A program made the translations under genes and the position numbers. Positions 34,598 through 47,130 of a stretch of DNA of 64,000 bases are shown here, piece by piece (the first letter of the stretch is position 1; every line of letters starts with the position of its first letter). The DNA comes from Limonium bicolor (taxonomy: Eukaryota > Streptophyta > Magnoliopsida > Caryophyllales > Plumbaginaceae). The notes under the pieces were generated by a model. The model searched no databases and was not told the origin of the DNA. It saw only the letters and a list, made by a program, of their open reading frames with translations. The DNA lies in assembly GCA_023374045.1 (NCBI GenBank), contig CM041777.1, positions 479,671,594 to 479,735,593 of the forward strand, given 5' to 3'.

Positions 34598-35357
34598 AGA
34601 GAGGTTTGGGAATTAATGGTTTGAATTGAGGGCCTTGGAGCCAAATGAGTTGTATTTGTGTTTATATTGTGGTTTATTGAGATTTTGGGGATTATGTTGT
34701 TGTTGATGGACTTTGAGGATTTATTATGTGCTGGTAGGACCCTTGAAAGGGTGCGGCTAGATTAGGAATGAAAAGGGTGAGAATTGGTGAAAATGGATGT
34801 GTAAGGTTTATGGGGAAGTTTTGGCGAAATTTTAGTAGAAAATGAGTGTTTCGATGATGGCTTGGTGAATGGGAGAACCTTGGTGTTCATAGTGTTGGGT
34901 AGAGTGGATTAATGGCCTTATAATGGTAGATGGAGAATGGAGATAAGAGAGTGCAAAATCTGTAGCATAATGATGCTTGGTGAATTGGAATTTCAAGAAA
35001 AAGAGTTGGTGTTTGTAACTTGTGAAACAAGGAGTGAATGTGGGTTTTGGATAATGCAATTGTCTAGGAATGAATTGGTTATGGTCAAAAATGATTTGGA
35101 GAGGTGGTAGGAGAGTTGAGACCATCAAGAGGGAGTTAGAAGTGCATTAGTGTGCAAAGTGCAAAATGTGAAAATTGAATTTGTTGAATTTGAACAAGAA
35201 TTGGGTGGTGGATTAAACCAAGGATTGGGAGTGGTTTAGAGCATGTTTTGAGGTGTTTATTTATGTAGGAAACTTGTGGAAAGTTTATGGAATGATTAGA
35301 GGTGGATTAAGGGTTGATTTGGGGTTGAAAAATGACCTTAGTAGCAGTTTTTAGTAG

Positions 35358-35525
35358 GGTCCGGGACCTAGGATATGTACCAAGTCCCGGACCGCATCAA
35401 AAAACATGCCGTGAGTGAATGCAGGAATTGGTCCGGGACTTAAGTCCAGGACCAATGTCAAAAATGAGCCGAAAGTGCATTACAGGGGTGGTCCGGGACC
35501 TTGGGTCCGGACCAAGTCCTGGACC
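35358..35525 (+). repeat. Palindrome array GGTCCGGGAC...GTCCCGGACC (LTR A)
   Basis: The first unit, 35358-35393, is a perfect 36-nt copy (10-base arms, 16-base loop). The second is shortened (GGTCCGGGAC-TTAA-GTCCAGGACC). The third has one mismatch (GTCCTGGACC). Confidence 0.8.
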
Positions 35526-36406
35526 AGAACAAAAATGGCTTAAAATGTGTTTTAAAGTGTTCTAAAGGTGGGGGATTGATGGGTAACGGTTTTGAATATT
35601 GTGAAGACCTTGTTTGGTGACTTTTAAAGGTCCTAAGAAGTATAAACAAGTGTTGGAAGTGATTGAGAAAGTTGTGAGTTTAAGTACACAAAGTTAAACC
35701 GAAATAACGGGGTAAGTACGGGAGTAATAGAAGTTTACACACCGTAAGAGTTTGTTGTTAATGAAACATTTTAATAATAATACCAGGTGTTCGGAAACTA
35801 ACCGGGGAGCGTGAGGTGATGCGTTGGAGTAAATCCTCGGGAACACGGTAGATAACCCATGGTGTAAGGTATGGTTTTCTTGCAACCTGTGTTCTACCGG
35901 GTTACACCGGCTTGTATGCCAACTTATTTTTCTGTGTGTTTCCCACCTTGCAAGATAAATCATGAAATGAGTTTATAGTAATTCATTAATGTGGCGTAAA
36001 TAATTCCGATACCGTTTAACCTTAATTATGTGTTAAACCGTAGCTAACCGACTCTAGGATCACATAAGCGATCGGTATTCGGATTAAACGTCCCAACCTA
36101 CGGGAACGTTCTAACTACGGCTATCCGTGCGTTAGTGTATATTGTGGTTGTGTGTGTGATGTGTGTGGTTTTGTTTAGTATATTGTTATTTAACGAATGT
36201 TGTTGTGCATGTTTGTCGAATGGGATATTGCCTCCCTTGTGTGTGATTAACCAAGTTTATAACACCATACGGTGTCATGATGTGATAAGTTCCATAAAGG
36301 AACTTCTAACTAATATGTATATATTATGGGGGGGTGAGGAATCCGGTCGTTCCGGTCGCGCGCGTTGTTTGGAAGTTAATCTCTATATTTAAATTAACTC
36401 CCACTC

Positions 36407-36602
36407 TGTTATGTTATGGATGTTTTTCCTCCTTGGATTACAATCACCCACGAGCTTAACCAAAGCTTACCTACCTTGATTATTATTCGGGGCTAGGGGG
36501 AATACTGTTATGTTAAGGTTGTTTTCCTTCCTTAGATTACAACCACCCGCAAGCTTAACCAAGGCTTACCTATCTCATCATTATTAGAGCTAGGGGGAAA
36601 TT
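36407..36602 (+). repeat. 99-bp tandem duplication in LTR A
   Basis: Two units starting TGTTATGTTA (36407 and 36506) share TTACAA, AGCTTAACCAA, GCTTACCTA and GCTAGGGGGAA in the same order with scattered differences. The C LTR has no such copy at this place. Confidence 0.75.
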
Positions 36603-37478
36603 GTGTATGATGTGATCGGGCCTATATTACGGCCTACACATCTAAGTGAAGTAAATGTGTACGGTGTGCTCGGACTTATATTTTCTCCGGCACATCCTAA
36701 GTAAGGTGTACGTTCTCTAAGAAGAACGGTGTTAAGTTGTATACATGTTGTTATTTGAAGTATGTTGTTATGTTGTGTATGTTGATCTCCGAAATCAACC
36801 TCGTACAAATATAAGGGGTAATTAAGTATAACCCGATTAAATGGGTGTGTGTCGTCTAACAAGGAATAGCTCCATTAGGGTAGAACCCTCAAGGGTCAAT
36901 AACACAATAATGTGATCTAACCGATGTGATGTGCTAATCTTATGTTTGTATCCTGTACATTGGATGTGTGAATTATAAGCATGACTTGTATGTATAGTTT
37001 CATGCATGTTTTAAATATATGTAACCGCATGCTCAGATGACAAATAGTTGTGCGTGGCCCGGTAGCATACGGGCTGCAGGATTACCATACCAGCAAAGGT
37101 GTTGACCCCCTTTGGGGGCCCCCATTACTTTTCAGGTACAATGAAGCTGGTAGCCGTTCGAGAGTAGGACGGGTTAAGTTATGTTTATGTACGGGTGGCT
37201 ATTTAGTTTAGCGCGATATTGATAATGGAATGTATTAGACTCGGTACAGTTTGGATTGTAGATGTATTTGTATTCAGATTATAATGGATTTGTAAATGTA
37301 AGTGTAGTGCTCGGTAATCTTGTCCATCAGACCGGTACGTTGTGTATGTAGTAGCCTTGTTAGCCACGTGGGTGGCTAACGGCGTGTAACACCCATTGAT
37401 TTAGTCAGTGTTTATGATGTAAGTTCCGCTGCGATTAATGGTTAAGTGTGGTGTTATTAGTTGGGGTGTTACAAAAAG

Positions 37479-37506
37479 TGGTATCAGAGCGAAGTATCGT
37501 TCTGAT
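37479..37506 (+). other. Primer-binding site (tRNA-iMet) within a hairpin, element A
   Basis: TGGTATCAGAGC at 37479-37490. ATCAGAGCG (37483-37491) pairs with CGTTCTGAT (37498-37506) over a 6-base loop. One Watson-Crick pair seen in C and G2 is here a G-U pair, so the fold is kept. Confidence 0.85.
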
Positions 37507-38308
37507 GACTGAATTACCGAGCTTAGGAAGTACCGAGTTAGGATTTTAGTACTTTGGGATAAGGGTTGAGCGATAGCGTGAGAGATACGCTAATTAGGAA
37601 TTACCAGTGTGTACTGGAAACCTACAATATCCGTCCCGCCCTCCACAAACCCTGTTTTATAACTTGGGAAAGAACGCCAGAGAGATGGAAGTCCTCTCAT
37701 ACTCGGGAAACCCAATCCGGCTGTCATTAAACATCTCTGTAAGTACGGAGAACCTGTCATACGGTAGATTCCAAAAAGTGGGAATCCCGGAGATGGTTTC
37801 TACCTGAACAATGTTAACCGCATTAAATAGCGAAGAATGAAGGATCCTACACAAAAGAGAGTGGAATTTCCGGCAACCTGGGTCGACATGCCGAGCAGTC
37901 GAGAAAAACCAGCTTGCAACGCACCAACCGTGCAACAGACGAGAAGTGAAGTAATGAAACCCGAGACGAGTGTATACGGGACTACAAATGTTAAATAATA
38001 CATTAACGGTCTACCCACCGACTAAGGAACTACAACGCAGTACCCAAACAAGAGACAAGTCTCAGTAACCACGACGAACGCGTGGAATGGGCTACGAAGA
38101 AGATACAGTACTAAGTAGAAAGGTGGTCTCCAAGGAAGGGAAACACCCTAGTTAATGATTATTATGTGAAGACAGTGAGAAGTCACCCAGAGGATTATTG
38201 TCAAGACTGTAAGGTCAAGTAAGGGCCAACAAGGCCACTGATGATAGTGCGGGTAAGAACAATACCGCAACCGGTGTGTGTGTTTAACCGATAGCCAGTT
38301 AGCATGGC

Positions 38309-38386
38309 GCACTTGCCATGGCAAGTGCTACTATAACAGGGTTGTACGGGAAAATTTTAACAACTGAGAAGTACTTAGTAAAGTAC
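38309..38386 (+). other. Two conserved hairpins in A internal region
   Basis: GCACTTGCCATGGCAAGTGC is a perfect 20-bp palindrome at 38309-38328. GTACTT-AGTA-AAGTAC is at 38371-38386. They match C 25073-25149. Confidence 0.65.
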
Positions 38387-40309
38387 CACGAAGCTAAGTT
38401 AGATCGTCATAACTGTGGAAGGGCTTAACAGCCTAACCTTTGTAAATGGGAATACACCAGTCAGCAAGAAGCTGGACTTGGTTAAGACAAGAAGACGTTG
38501 TGAAACCACGAGAAATTTTCTTTCAAACCCAGATTTATTCCAAACTCTTTTCTTCTCAAAACTAAATTTTCTTCCAACTCATGTTCATTTCAAACCTTCT
38601 TTTAAGCCCAAATTTTCTCACTAACTTCAGATTCCCTTTAAAACGAAACCAGAAGACCTACACCGGCCTCAGCGCCACGCGGTAGGTAAGTTATACGCAG
38701 TTATACGCAGACAGGAATCAGATAACCCAAGGAATGCATATTATCATAGGACGATATGAGGGAGTTGACAACAGAATACTTCACCTAGGCGTGTGACGGA
38801 CACTACGAGTGTACCAACTGAAATATGGGACGACTGCACTCCGATAGGAGCTTGTGGGCCTGACAGACCTTCTTATGGGTTAGTCGGGTAAGTAGCAATG
38901 TATCAGTACGGTACCCCACATATGTATACGAGTGGAGTCAGGAACACGGGAAGTAGTCGACTCCATACTACGGTCAGCAGTAAAAGTTAAACAAGAGCAA
39001 CGGATTACCATCGAATGATTGAAGTGAAAGAACCCAGTTAAGTTAACGAGACTAAAGAAGTTAGTGAACTCGTTTCAAGGAAATGTTTAAGAGTCAGGAA
39101 ACACGAAGTGCACTGACTGTTATGTAAAGACATCACATATGTCTCAAGAATCCTGAGGGATAAACATGATAGCTGGAACGATGATCCAGCCTATCCATGG
39201 CAAGGCAAATGCCTAATATGGACATGTTAATGTGCAATGAATAGGATGAAACTCCCGGAATGATCACCTAGGCTACCAGGGAATATCGATCTTCATTGGA
39301 GGGGATAGTAAACCCATCTAAGATCGCAAAACAGCGTAGTTAACTAAACACACCAATAAGTGCAAGCCAGATGTAATGGCATAACTTAGCAACACCCGGG
39401 AACAATCCTTGAGGGGTGTTTGGATCAACAATTGTTGGACGAAATAACGTGACAGGAACGCAAGAGTTGAAACTAACACTCAGTTTAAACATAAGTCGTT
39501 AGGAGGTAAACAGACATTCTTAAGGGGCATCCCATATAAGGAAGCGTGATGCAATGACCTTGTCATGGAGCCCAATACAACCACCAAACCATGTAATGTT
39601 GTACAGAGAAAGTAAAACTTGTGTGAACAGCCTATAATAAGCAGAACTCGAGGCAATAAAGCATTTAAGCCACATACCAAATGTGTTATGCATGTTTAAT
39701 TGATTGTGAAAGTTTATGTTATACAAGTGAATAGAGCGCAGAACGAACCACTGCATTAAGAGTGGGGATACATCTCGGTATTGTGAAACCGCATGGGCGG
39801 TAGTTATGTGAACCAAGCTCAAGAAATGTGTTAAGGATTGACCATATTGTTATTACCCAAAATGTTTTGAATAAAAATAATACGAAGAGAAGCATTTGTA
39901 CCAGTTGTGGAGAGTAGTAAGTGTAATAGCAACCACCATAGGTGTGTGATGCTAAGTGTAGAGTGAACAACGCTCAAGGAGCACAGAGACTCGAAGAATA
40001 GCGTATTCAGTAGTCATTCAAATGAATGAAGAACCATAATACAAATGATGAAAGTACATGTGCGGAAGCTATGAAAGTGGATGCCATGTAAGTTAGTGTT
40101 GTGTAAAAAGTAAGAACACGGCGCGCAATAAGCGACCGTTGTAAAAGCATTATTAAACGATAATATGGCAACTGAGCACAGTTATGAGTTAAACCCAGTG
40201 GAGATACAACGGTAAGTGATAGCAAATAAACTAGGCAGTAAGCGAGTAGCTAATACTATGGGATAAGAATCTCAGTAAAACACAGTGTGAATTCCTGTTG
40301 CAATCGCAT

Positions 40310-40420
40310 AAGAGATTTACTGCCAAGAGTTTACGCCTCTGCACTCTGTATGACTGAGTGTTTTGGTATTGCACTTGCGCAGAAATGATCGAGTGGGATA
40401 GCTAGGAATTTGGGAAATGT
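40310..40420 (+). other. Strongly conserved non-coding block (A)
   Basis: It is the partner of C 26973-27083; the shared 40-base identical run lies near 40338-40377. Confidence 0.6.
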
Positions 40421-40872
40421 TGATTGTGGTGGAAGTAGAAAGAGACTTATGACGCTATAAGGACCGAGGCATGGAAATGCAAGGTCGTACCAATGAAGGA
40501 ATACTTGTACAGAACCAAGTGTGGAGGCATGAATAGGAATAAGTGACTACAGTAACACTAAATACCAAATACCGGTATGGAATATACTTTAAGTGTTGTA
40601 AATAACCGAGGGAGCACTACATATTAGGTAGTAGCTCAACCTCAACTGACAACAAGTCGGATGAAACTAAGTGAACGATCACGAACTTACACAACTGCAT
40701 ATGCAGTAAGTTATCTGAACAGTGGATGGAAAGTTTGCAACTCACCGAATTAGCGCTCGGTAAGAGATACCATGCGTCGGTTGAGAAACCATAATTCACA
40801 AGATAAAGGTGATGAATCGGAGATGTACAATACATTAAGAATAACGAATGGAGCAAACTAAGCTCTAAGTTA

Positions 40873-40897
40873 TCAGAGTTGCGCAGCAGAGGCCAGT
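40873..40897 (+). other. Degraded CAGCAGAAGC block (A)
   Basis: GTTGCGCAGCAGAGGCCAGTG is recognisable as the shared block, with changes in its 3' half. The LTR D insertion follows 17 bases later. Confidence 0.5.
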
Positions 40898-40914
40898 GAT
40901 TCAAATGTGGAATG

Positions 40915-41305
40915 TGAAATACCCCTAACATTTAAATAATTTAATATAAGTAAATAAATAATATTTGAGGAATTATAAATATTATTTGGGGAATTATGAA
41001 ACCCTAAGAAAGTATATAAACACTTGGGCGTTAAAACGCACCTAAACTCCTTAAGGTCAAAAACGTGCGTTAAAGCCCGACCTTAAGATAAACAAGTTAT
41101 ATAAGCTATAAACTTCACATGAAGTTAACCAAGCATCATTATATGATCTTTAGAATTCAGGACCTCACCTAAAACTGAGTAAAAATACAATATGTTCGGG
41201 AATTCCCTTAAAGGCCCCTTGAGGCCCAAAAGTCCCGGAAATACCTTATAAAATAAAATAAAGCATTACACCTCATTATAAATGCACCATAACACCTTAA
41301 TAAGC
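40915..41305 (+). mobile_element. LTR D, left end
   Basis: It starts TGAAATACCCCTAAC inside element A (flank GAATG). It carries AAAACGCACC and AAAACGTGCG-like motifs common to these LTRs. After 391 bases it is cut by G2. Its continuation is most likely 62085-64000. Confidence 0.65.
41301..41305 (+). repeat. Target-site duplication of G2 (left, TAAGC)
   Basis: TAAGC lies before the G2 5' LTR; TAAAC follows the 3' LTR at 62085-62089. Four of five bases match, consistent with one later mutation. Confidence 0.65.
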
Positions 41306-41652
41306 TGAAATACCCCGAATAATTAATAGTCTAAATTGGTGAAGTTTAAATTAAATCATGTACGAACAATTAAATTGGTATATACATGTCCGGAAACATG
41401 ACAACGTTACGTATTAATACGGTCACGTACTTATATATGTACGTTTATGAAAATACATATACGTAACGTTACAATTTTACAACGTCGTAGATAATAAATA
41501 ATAACGTCGCATAGTTACATATAACTAAAACGCGACAAAAATAAAGGGGGCGTATATATATAGACATGTACGTATAAATAACTAACAACGTAACAAAATG
41601 AGGTAGTCGCGTATAAAATTAATAACGCGACGTATATTATATGGTCTCACAT

Positions 41653-41663
41653 CTATATAAATA
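41653..41663 (+). promoter_or_regulatory. TATA-box-like site in G2 5' LTR
   Basis: CTATATAAATA lies about 350 bases inside the LTR and is repeated at 56500-56510. It fits a plant Pol II TATA box at the U3/R boundary. The G1 copy is degraded. If used, U3 would be about 0.4 kb and R/U5 about 5.5 kb. Confidence 0.5.
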
Positions 41664-41717
41664 AGCATGTATAACTTATAAAAAAAAGAAAAGAAAAGAA
41701 GAAAAAGTAGCAAGGAC

Positions 41718-41788
41718 GCTCCCGCCGAGGTTCGAACCCGAGACCTCCCATACCTCCCCCAAACACTTTAACCGATTGAGCTATGCCC
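41718..41788 (-). other. tRNA-like segment in G2 5' LTR
   Basis: Minus strand: box A-like ATAGCTCAATCGGTTAAAG and box B-like GGGTTCGAACCTCGGCGGG. The acceptor arms do not pair, so it is not a functional tRNA. It sits about 55 bases downstream of the TATA-like site and antisense to it. Confidence 0.6.
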
Positions 41789-43179
41789 GAATTCAGCAAC
41801 ATATACTAACAAATTAAAACTAGTACTTAGGCTACCAAGGTAACTACAAAAAAAAAGGGAAAGAAGAATCAAACCCGCCTCTGTAGCATCCAATTCGTCC
41901 TTGGTATTGCACCTGATCTAACAAAAAATTACACGGGGCAGAAAATGGAATTTGAGAGTCAGTCAAGGCCACTCCATTACTGGTATATTCCCACCCATCA
42001 ACAGATAGACAGACCTGCCAACAGCACTGTATGGAGGATGACTAATAATCAGTCACACCATGCTCCCATGTCGTTCTGATTTCCACACAAGCAGCAGTCA
42101 AGGGAACATCCACCTGGGAGACCACGAGCATAACCAGGGTCCTCCTTGACTTCAGCAAAAATAATCAAAACCCACAACATGCACATCAGTTCTGCTCTGT
42201 CGCAAACTTTCACGCATCAGCCCCTTTCCCTCTGATTAAAACTCATCTTCAGTCTTTCCCCTTTGCTTGCATGCTCACGCCAGCAGCAACTCAGGAGCCT
42301 CCATCATTCCCTTGTGTGAAGGTAAGCCCAAGCCTTCTTAGCTCTGTCCCTGTCTCACCCGAATCCTTTTTTTTCTTGATCGAGACCCCCTCCCGAATCA
42401 CGCCTGTCTCATTGTTTCTGTTCAAAAAAAAAACTGTCACATTAATCTTGAATCTTCCTGGTGAAGCAGTGAACTCCAAGTTCTTTGGTCTCTCCATTCC
42501 TGCCTGATCAATATGAGGCTTAAGCTCCTGGAGAACGAAGAAAAACTGGAGCAATGTAGTCCAGGAACTATCAGGTGAAACTGAAACACATATACCCCCT
42601 CTGTTGGTTTTACCGAGATTTCCTACACCAGTTTCCCTAACCTTCTTCTTGTCTCACGCAAGAACCCTGCATGCCAGCTAGGAGTAGAGCCCTGAACTCC
42701 TGAAACCAATCTCCCTCCAAGAGGCCCTAAAGGTGAGGTCGTGAAAAAAAATATATATCTATATATACAGACCCCTGTTTTCTGTAACTCTTTCCATTTT
42801 TTTTGTTTCTTTCCTTCTTTCTGGTTATGACTTGGCCTGACAAGTGAACATCTCCTCCTCGGTTATCAAGTTCATGGAAACCTCGTAGTGTGCCTAGGAT
42901 CAACAAGGGGAGGCAGCTAATACAAATACACCAAACTAGGTGAGCTACCTCTCAACTGATGTCATGATCTGAAAGTAAAACAACCTGTCAAGTTTCATCG
43001 GTTATGTATTTCGAATTCTGTGACATATACCCTTAGTATACTAGCTGTCTTGGAATGGTATTGAGCTAATAAAGCACTTACCACAGTATATATGTACCCG
43101 TCTACACTATCTAAACGTGAGGGGGCTGAAGAAAAAGAAACAGGAAACAGAAAGTAACTTGGAAAAACAGAAAACAAAT

Positions 43180-45560
43180 GCATCACTTTATGTCTTCTGT
43201 TTCTGTTGCAACTTCAGTAGCATTATCTTGGTGTCTTGGGTATGTCTTGGGGTGGAAACCTTGAATTGACACTAAGTTAAATAACTAGATAATCTAATCA
43301 TAAACCAGCAACCAAAATTCGTAAGTAAACAGAATCAGAGAAGCCCAGTCCCATTGCAGTTTTTCTTCACATCTTTATCAGTCCCGATTCCTGGTTTCTA
43401 GTTGCAGGTTTGTGTAAAAAGTTTATGTGACCTTAGGCCACTGCCTGGGTTTGTTTTAAAACTAAAACAATACTGAACCATATAGCTAAGTAGGCAGACG
43501 GGTAGGTAAGAGAATTGAAAAACCAAACTGGTGGGAAAAACAGAAATGAAACAAAAGAAAGAAACATCAGTTTCAGTTTCTGAAATTTGGTATTTTCTGG
43601 ATATCAGCCTCCCAGGGGTATAGCCAATGTATTTGTGTGTTCTTTTGAGGATAGAATCACACTAAGACAGCTAACTAAGAAGCTCACTGTTTTAAAAAAA
43701 AACTGAGAAACCAGATCAGTAAGTAACAGATAAGAGGAAGAATAAGCCATATCAGTTTCTGGATTTTCTGTTTCTGTAAATAACGTGCAGAGAGAGAGTG
43801 CCTGTGTGGTTTTGGGGTCTGTGTCGAAATTAGAAGCTGGTAATACACCTAACTAGGTGGGCTATCAGGTTGAGGAAAAATGTAAAAGCAGATCTATGAA
43901 CAAACAGAAGGAAATCAAAGAGAAGTTATCAGGTTTTCATTTTTTTTGCAGTTCCAGTTTTCCTGAAACTGGTGTCTTCTGTATAACTGTGTACAGAAAG
44001 ATTAGGAAGAGTGTATTAGGTGGCTAATGAATCTAAAATACCCCTAGAACCACGTGAGTAAGTTATAACTACTAGGGAGAAACATAGGGGTCACCCTAAC
44101 AACCTAACAGATGAAATGGAGGAGTGTTACACTGATTTTAGTTTCAGATTCTGATAGGGGTTGTTACTGTGTGATTGAGTACAAAAGCTATGTAGGTGCT
44201 TTGTTGGATTAGTCTTGAGATAAAACCTTGTTAATACCCATGGCTAGTGGGTAAACACTGTGGGGAAGAATTAAACATCAAAAGAACTAACTAAATGAAG
44301 AAAAAAAAAACCAGAATCAAGAAGGATTATAGATGGTGGTTTCTGAACTTGACAACAAATGCTTCTGTATAACCTTGTATTGAGGGACTCGATGGGGTTG
44401 TGGGGAATTGCTAAGGAATCTGAACCACCCCTAATATACCATAGTAACTGCATAGGTACTGAGGAGAAAACTTGGAAGTTAGAATAACTAACTACAATCA
44501 AGGGTCAAACAGAAAGATATATATATTCTAGTTTCAGTTTTCAGTTAGAAGCTGTCCCTGTGTAACTGAATTACCAGTGGTGCGTGAGTGTTATATTATC
44601 TAGCTAATGGACCCAACATCTACCTAATGCATCTAAACAGAACTGTAAAGGAATTGGGTGAAATTAGAAGACTGATAAATGACTAGAAAGGAATGAGGAA
44701 GAGACAATGCAGTTTCGGTTTCAGTTTTCTGTAAACCTGTTCTCTGTCTAGCTAAGGTACAAGGAGCATAAGTGTGTTGAGTTCTCTTGCTAAACAGACC
44801 ACAACATAGCTAATGCATTAGGTAAAGATGTAAGAAAGACTGGGTAGAATTGGAAGAAAAACTGAAAAGGGATACAAGGGGAGATCTCGGTTTATATCTC
44901 AGATTTTGTTATTGGTTTCAGTTCTGTACAACTATATTGTAAGTGCATTGAGGGTGTGCTTAGGGCTGGTTTCAATTTAAAACATCTCTAATATTCCTAG
45001 GTGAGGTCATAAACACTTTTGGGACAGATAAAAAAAAGAGGGGGCATATTAATCACCTACAAAACAGAAACAAAAGAGAGATTGTTAGTGATGTGGTTCC
45101 AATTCGTTTTTATTTTCAGATTGTCAAGGTTGGGCTGTTTCTGTGTACTTAAGAGTAGAAGGTCTGTGAGTGTTTAGTTTTGAGTCTAAAACAGTGTTAA
45201 CACCCATAGCTGGATGGGTAAATTCTGTATGAGAGAATCAAACATTAGTTGAACTAGCTAGATATAAGAACCAAGGGGAAATATATAGATTGTGTCTCAG
45301 ATTTCGTTAAAGATGTAGTTTCTGTATAATGGAGTTACATGGGTGTTATGAGGGTGAGGTTAGAGTTATAATGAACCCAAAACCTTTCTAATGCATCTAG
45401 CTAAACTTACAAAACAACTTGGGAAGTTTAGACACCGTTAGACATATCAAAAGTGTGATAAGATAAGGTTATATACAAGAACTTTATTTCAGTTTGTAAA
45501 CATTTAGGTTTCAATATAAGGGAGTTCTAGAAGTGATTGAGGAGTGTCATTGTGTAAATA
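43180..45560 (+). repeat. ~190-bp degenerate tandem array, G2 5' LTR
   Basis: CTGTATAACT-like landmarks recur near 43981, 44168, 44366, 44560, 44747, 44926, 45141 and 45321 (spacing about 180-215), each following a CAGTTTC-rich stretch. About 12 units fit. It is homologous to the G1 array 5640-8460. Confidence 0.75.
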
Positions 45561-46789
45561 ATGAGCTCAAAAACATAACTACTTAGCTAAGAAAGGAATA
45601 CCTCTTTGACAAGTGCAAATCCATCTTATATAAACTTGTTACATGATTAGCGCTTAAAAATGCTCTAAAACATTAGTTGGAAAAAGGGCTTAGTTAACGT
45701 GTAAAACAAAGATGTGAATGTCCTAGGAGTAAGATAAGCCTAGAATTAATACATGGGAAGCTCTAAGGGTTAATATAAACTAAGCTTTTAACGACACACC
45801 TAGGGAATAACGCCCGATATAAAGTGTCATCACATGAAATGATAAACTGACACATTGTTTTTAATTAACGCTAGGGCCGTAGCGAACTCCGACCCGGACC
45901 CAGTGTGTGAGACAACTCGTACTTGCGAAAAAGGTATGGACATGTGTGGTTCGTATGTTGTCGTGTTACACGGCTTGTTTGCTGTGTGCCTTGTGTGAAA
46001 ATGACCATAAGATTAAAGCATGAAATTGGATTGCTTGCTCATCTTGCTTATATGATTGCTATATCAATGTCGCATGTTATTTGCGCGCACACAGTAGTTT
46101 AGTCCCTTCTCGTGTATGAACGTGAAATGAAATACGATGAACTACGCAAACAAAACGAAACAACTATACAAGAAGAAAACTCCTCTTAAACTATAGAGGA
46201 CTTCTAATGACACCCACTATGGTGTCGAACTCATAATTATAATGAAAAGTAAAATACCTATTGGTGGAACACATCCTGGAGTCTAGAGATGACCCCGCTC
46301 CTCGCCGCACGACGCCAGGAATGGAGGATAGCTATGGAGAAAGCGTTCTTCAACTTGTGGTGAATAGAGAATTCACAAATAAACCCTAAAGAAACAAGGA
46401 AAAGATTAGCACCTACATGATATGGTCGCGGGATTTGAACCATACCCCCAGACCTGGTGCAAGGAAAGAGAAAGAAAATATACAATATGGGAACAAGAGA
46501 AAAGAAATGAAGACACACAACGCTCGAACAAACCCATAGTGAGGATCATTGGTAAACATACGTATTCACGTGTTTGATGACTTGCACAATTGTTGTTTGC
46601 CATGCTAGCAGCTTGTTGTGCTTGGTTGCGTGTTTGATGTTGCTATGATGCTAACCTGGTATGCTTGGATGCTTGTTGCTAAGGTTTTGCTACCGTAAGT
46701 GTGTATGATATCCTGATGTATCGTGGTGTGTTTTACTGCTTTATTATATCATGTAAATTGAACTTAATAATATTCGACCAAGTAGTCGT

Positions 46790-46870
46790 GTGGCCCGGCA
46801 ACATACGGGCTACACACGTTCATACTCAACGTAGTTTGCTGAGTCCTTCCCAACCCAAATTTTTACAGGT
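46790..46870 (+). other. Conserved LTR 3' module: hairpins and CAG|GT (G2 5' LTR)
   Basis: GTGGCCCG, an 8-base loop and CGGGCTAC (46790-46813) pair with one G-U. TTTTTACAG|GT ends at 46870. The 3' LTR copy is at about 61640-61722. Confidence 0.5.
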
Positions 46871-47112
46871 ATTATGCCAGACGATAACGGAGCGTAGGCG
46901 GGATGACTACCATGGGGGTAGTCCATCAGGGCATAACGTTTGAGGATGTGGTTGTATGTTTAATGTACCCGAGATGTAATTCTCAGTTTATAATTTGGCA
47001 ATTTGTTGTAGACACTCGATATTGGAATTGTATCTTATATTGTACATGAGTTTTGGTGAGAGCTGTTTCCAGTCATGCAGACCATAACTTGATGTCAGTA
47101 GAGTGGTCATGT

Positions 47113-47130
47113 CAACCACGTGGGTGGTTG
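47113..47130 (+). other. LTR-end hairpin CAACCAC-GTGG-GTGGTTG (G2)
   Basis: A perfect 7-bp stem with a 4-base loop lies 102 bases before the LTR end. Relative to A and C two stem pairs are changed on both sides (C-G for T-A, A-T for G-C). The same sequence is at 61965-61982; the G1 LTR has lost one arm near 10075-10090. Confidence 0.7.

Larger units (their letters stand above)
34598..37473 (+). mobile_element. Element A 5' LTR, right part
   Basis: It resumes LTR A after the nested insertion and aligns with the C LTR from about 21100 onward. It ends TTGGGGTGTTACA and is followed by a primer site. It includes a palindrome array (35358-35525), a 99-bp tandem duplication (36407-36602), CCCCC-TTT-GGGGG near 37106-37118, a CAG|GT site at 37127-37137 and the LTR-end hairpin 37359-37380. 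Confidence 0.85.
37474..40914 (+). mobile_element. Element A internal region (truncated by D), non-coding
   Basis: It is homologous to the C internal region from the primer site to the CAGCAGAAGC block, where LTR D interrupts it at 40915. It has no gag or pol frame. Sequence beyond the D insertion, including the internal purine tract and 3' LTR, is not in the window. Confidence 0.8.

Noticed and set aside
41718..41788. A tRNA gene on the minus strand
   Set aside because: T-loop and D-arm motifs are present but the acceptor arms do not pair and the anticodon arm is not credible; it is tRNA-like only.
42271..42507. 78-codon frame present in both G2 LTRs (also 57121-57357)
   Set aside because: It exists twice only because LTRs are copies; G1 lacks it in frame and no domain is visible.
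46400..46470. Second tRNA-like motif (GGTTCAAATCC on the minus strand) in the G2 LTR
   Set aside because: Only a box B-like motif with no clear box A or cloverleaf; the G1 counterpart near 9360-9400 has lost it. Too weak to annotate.
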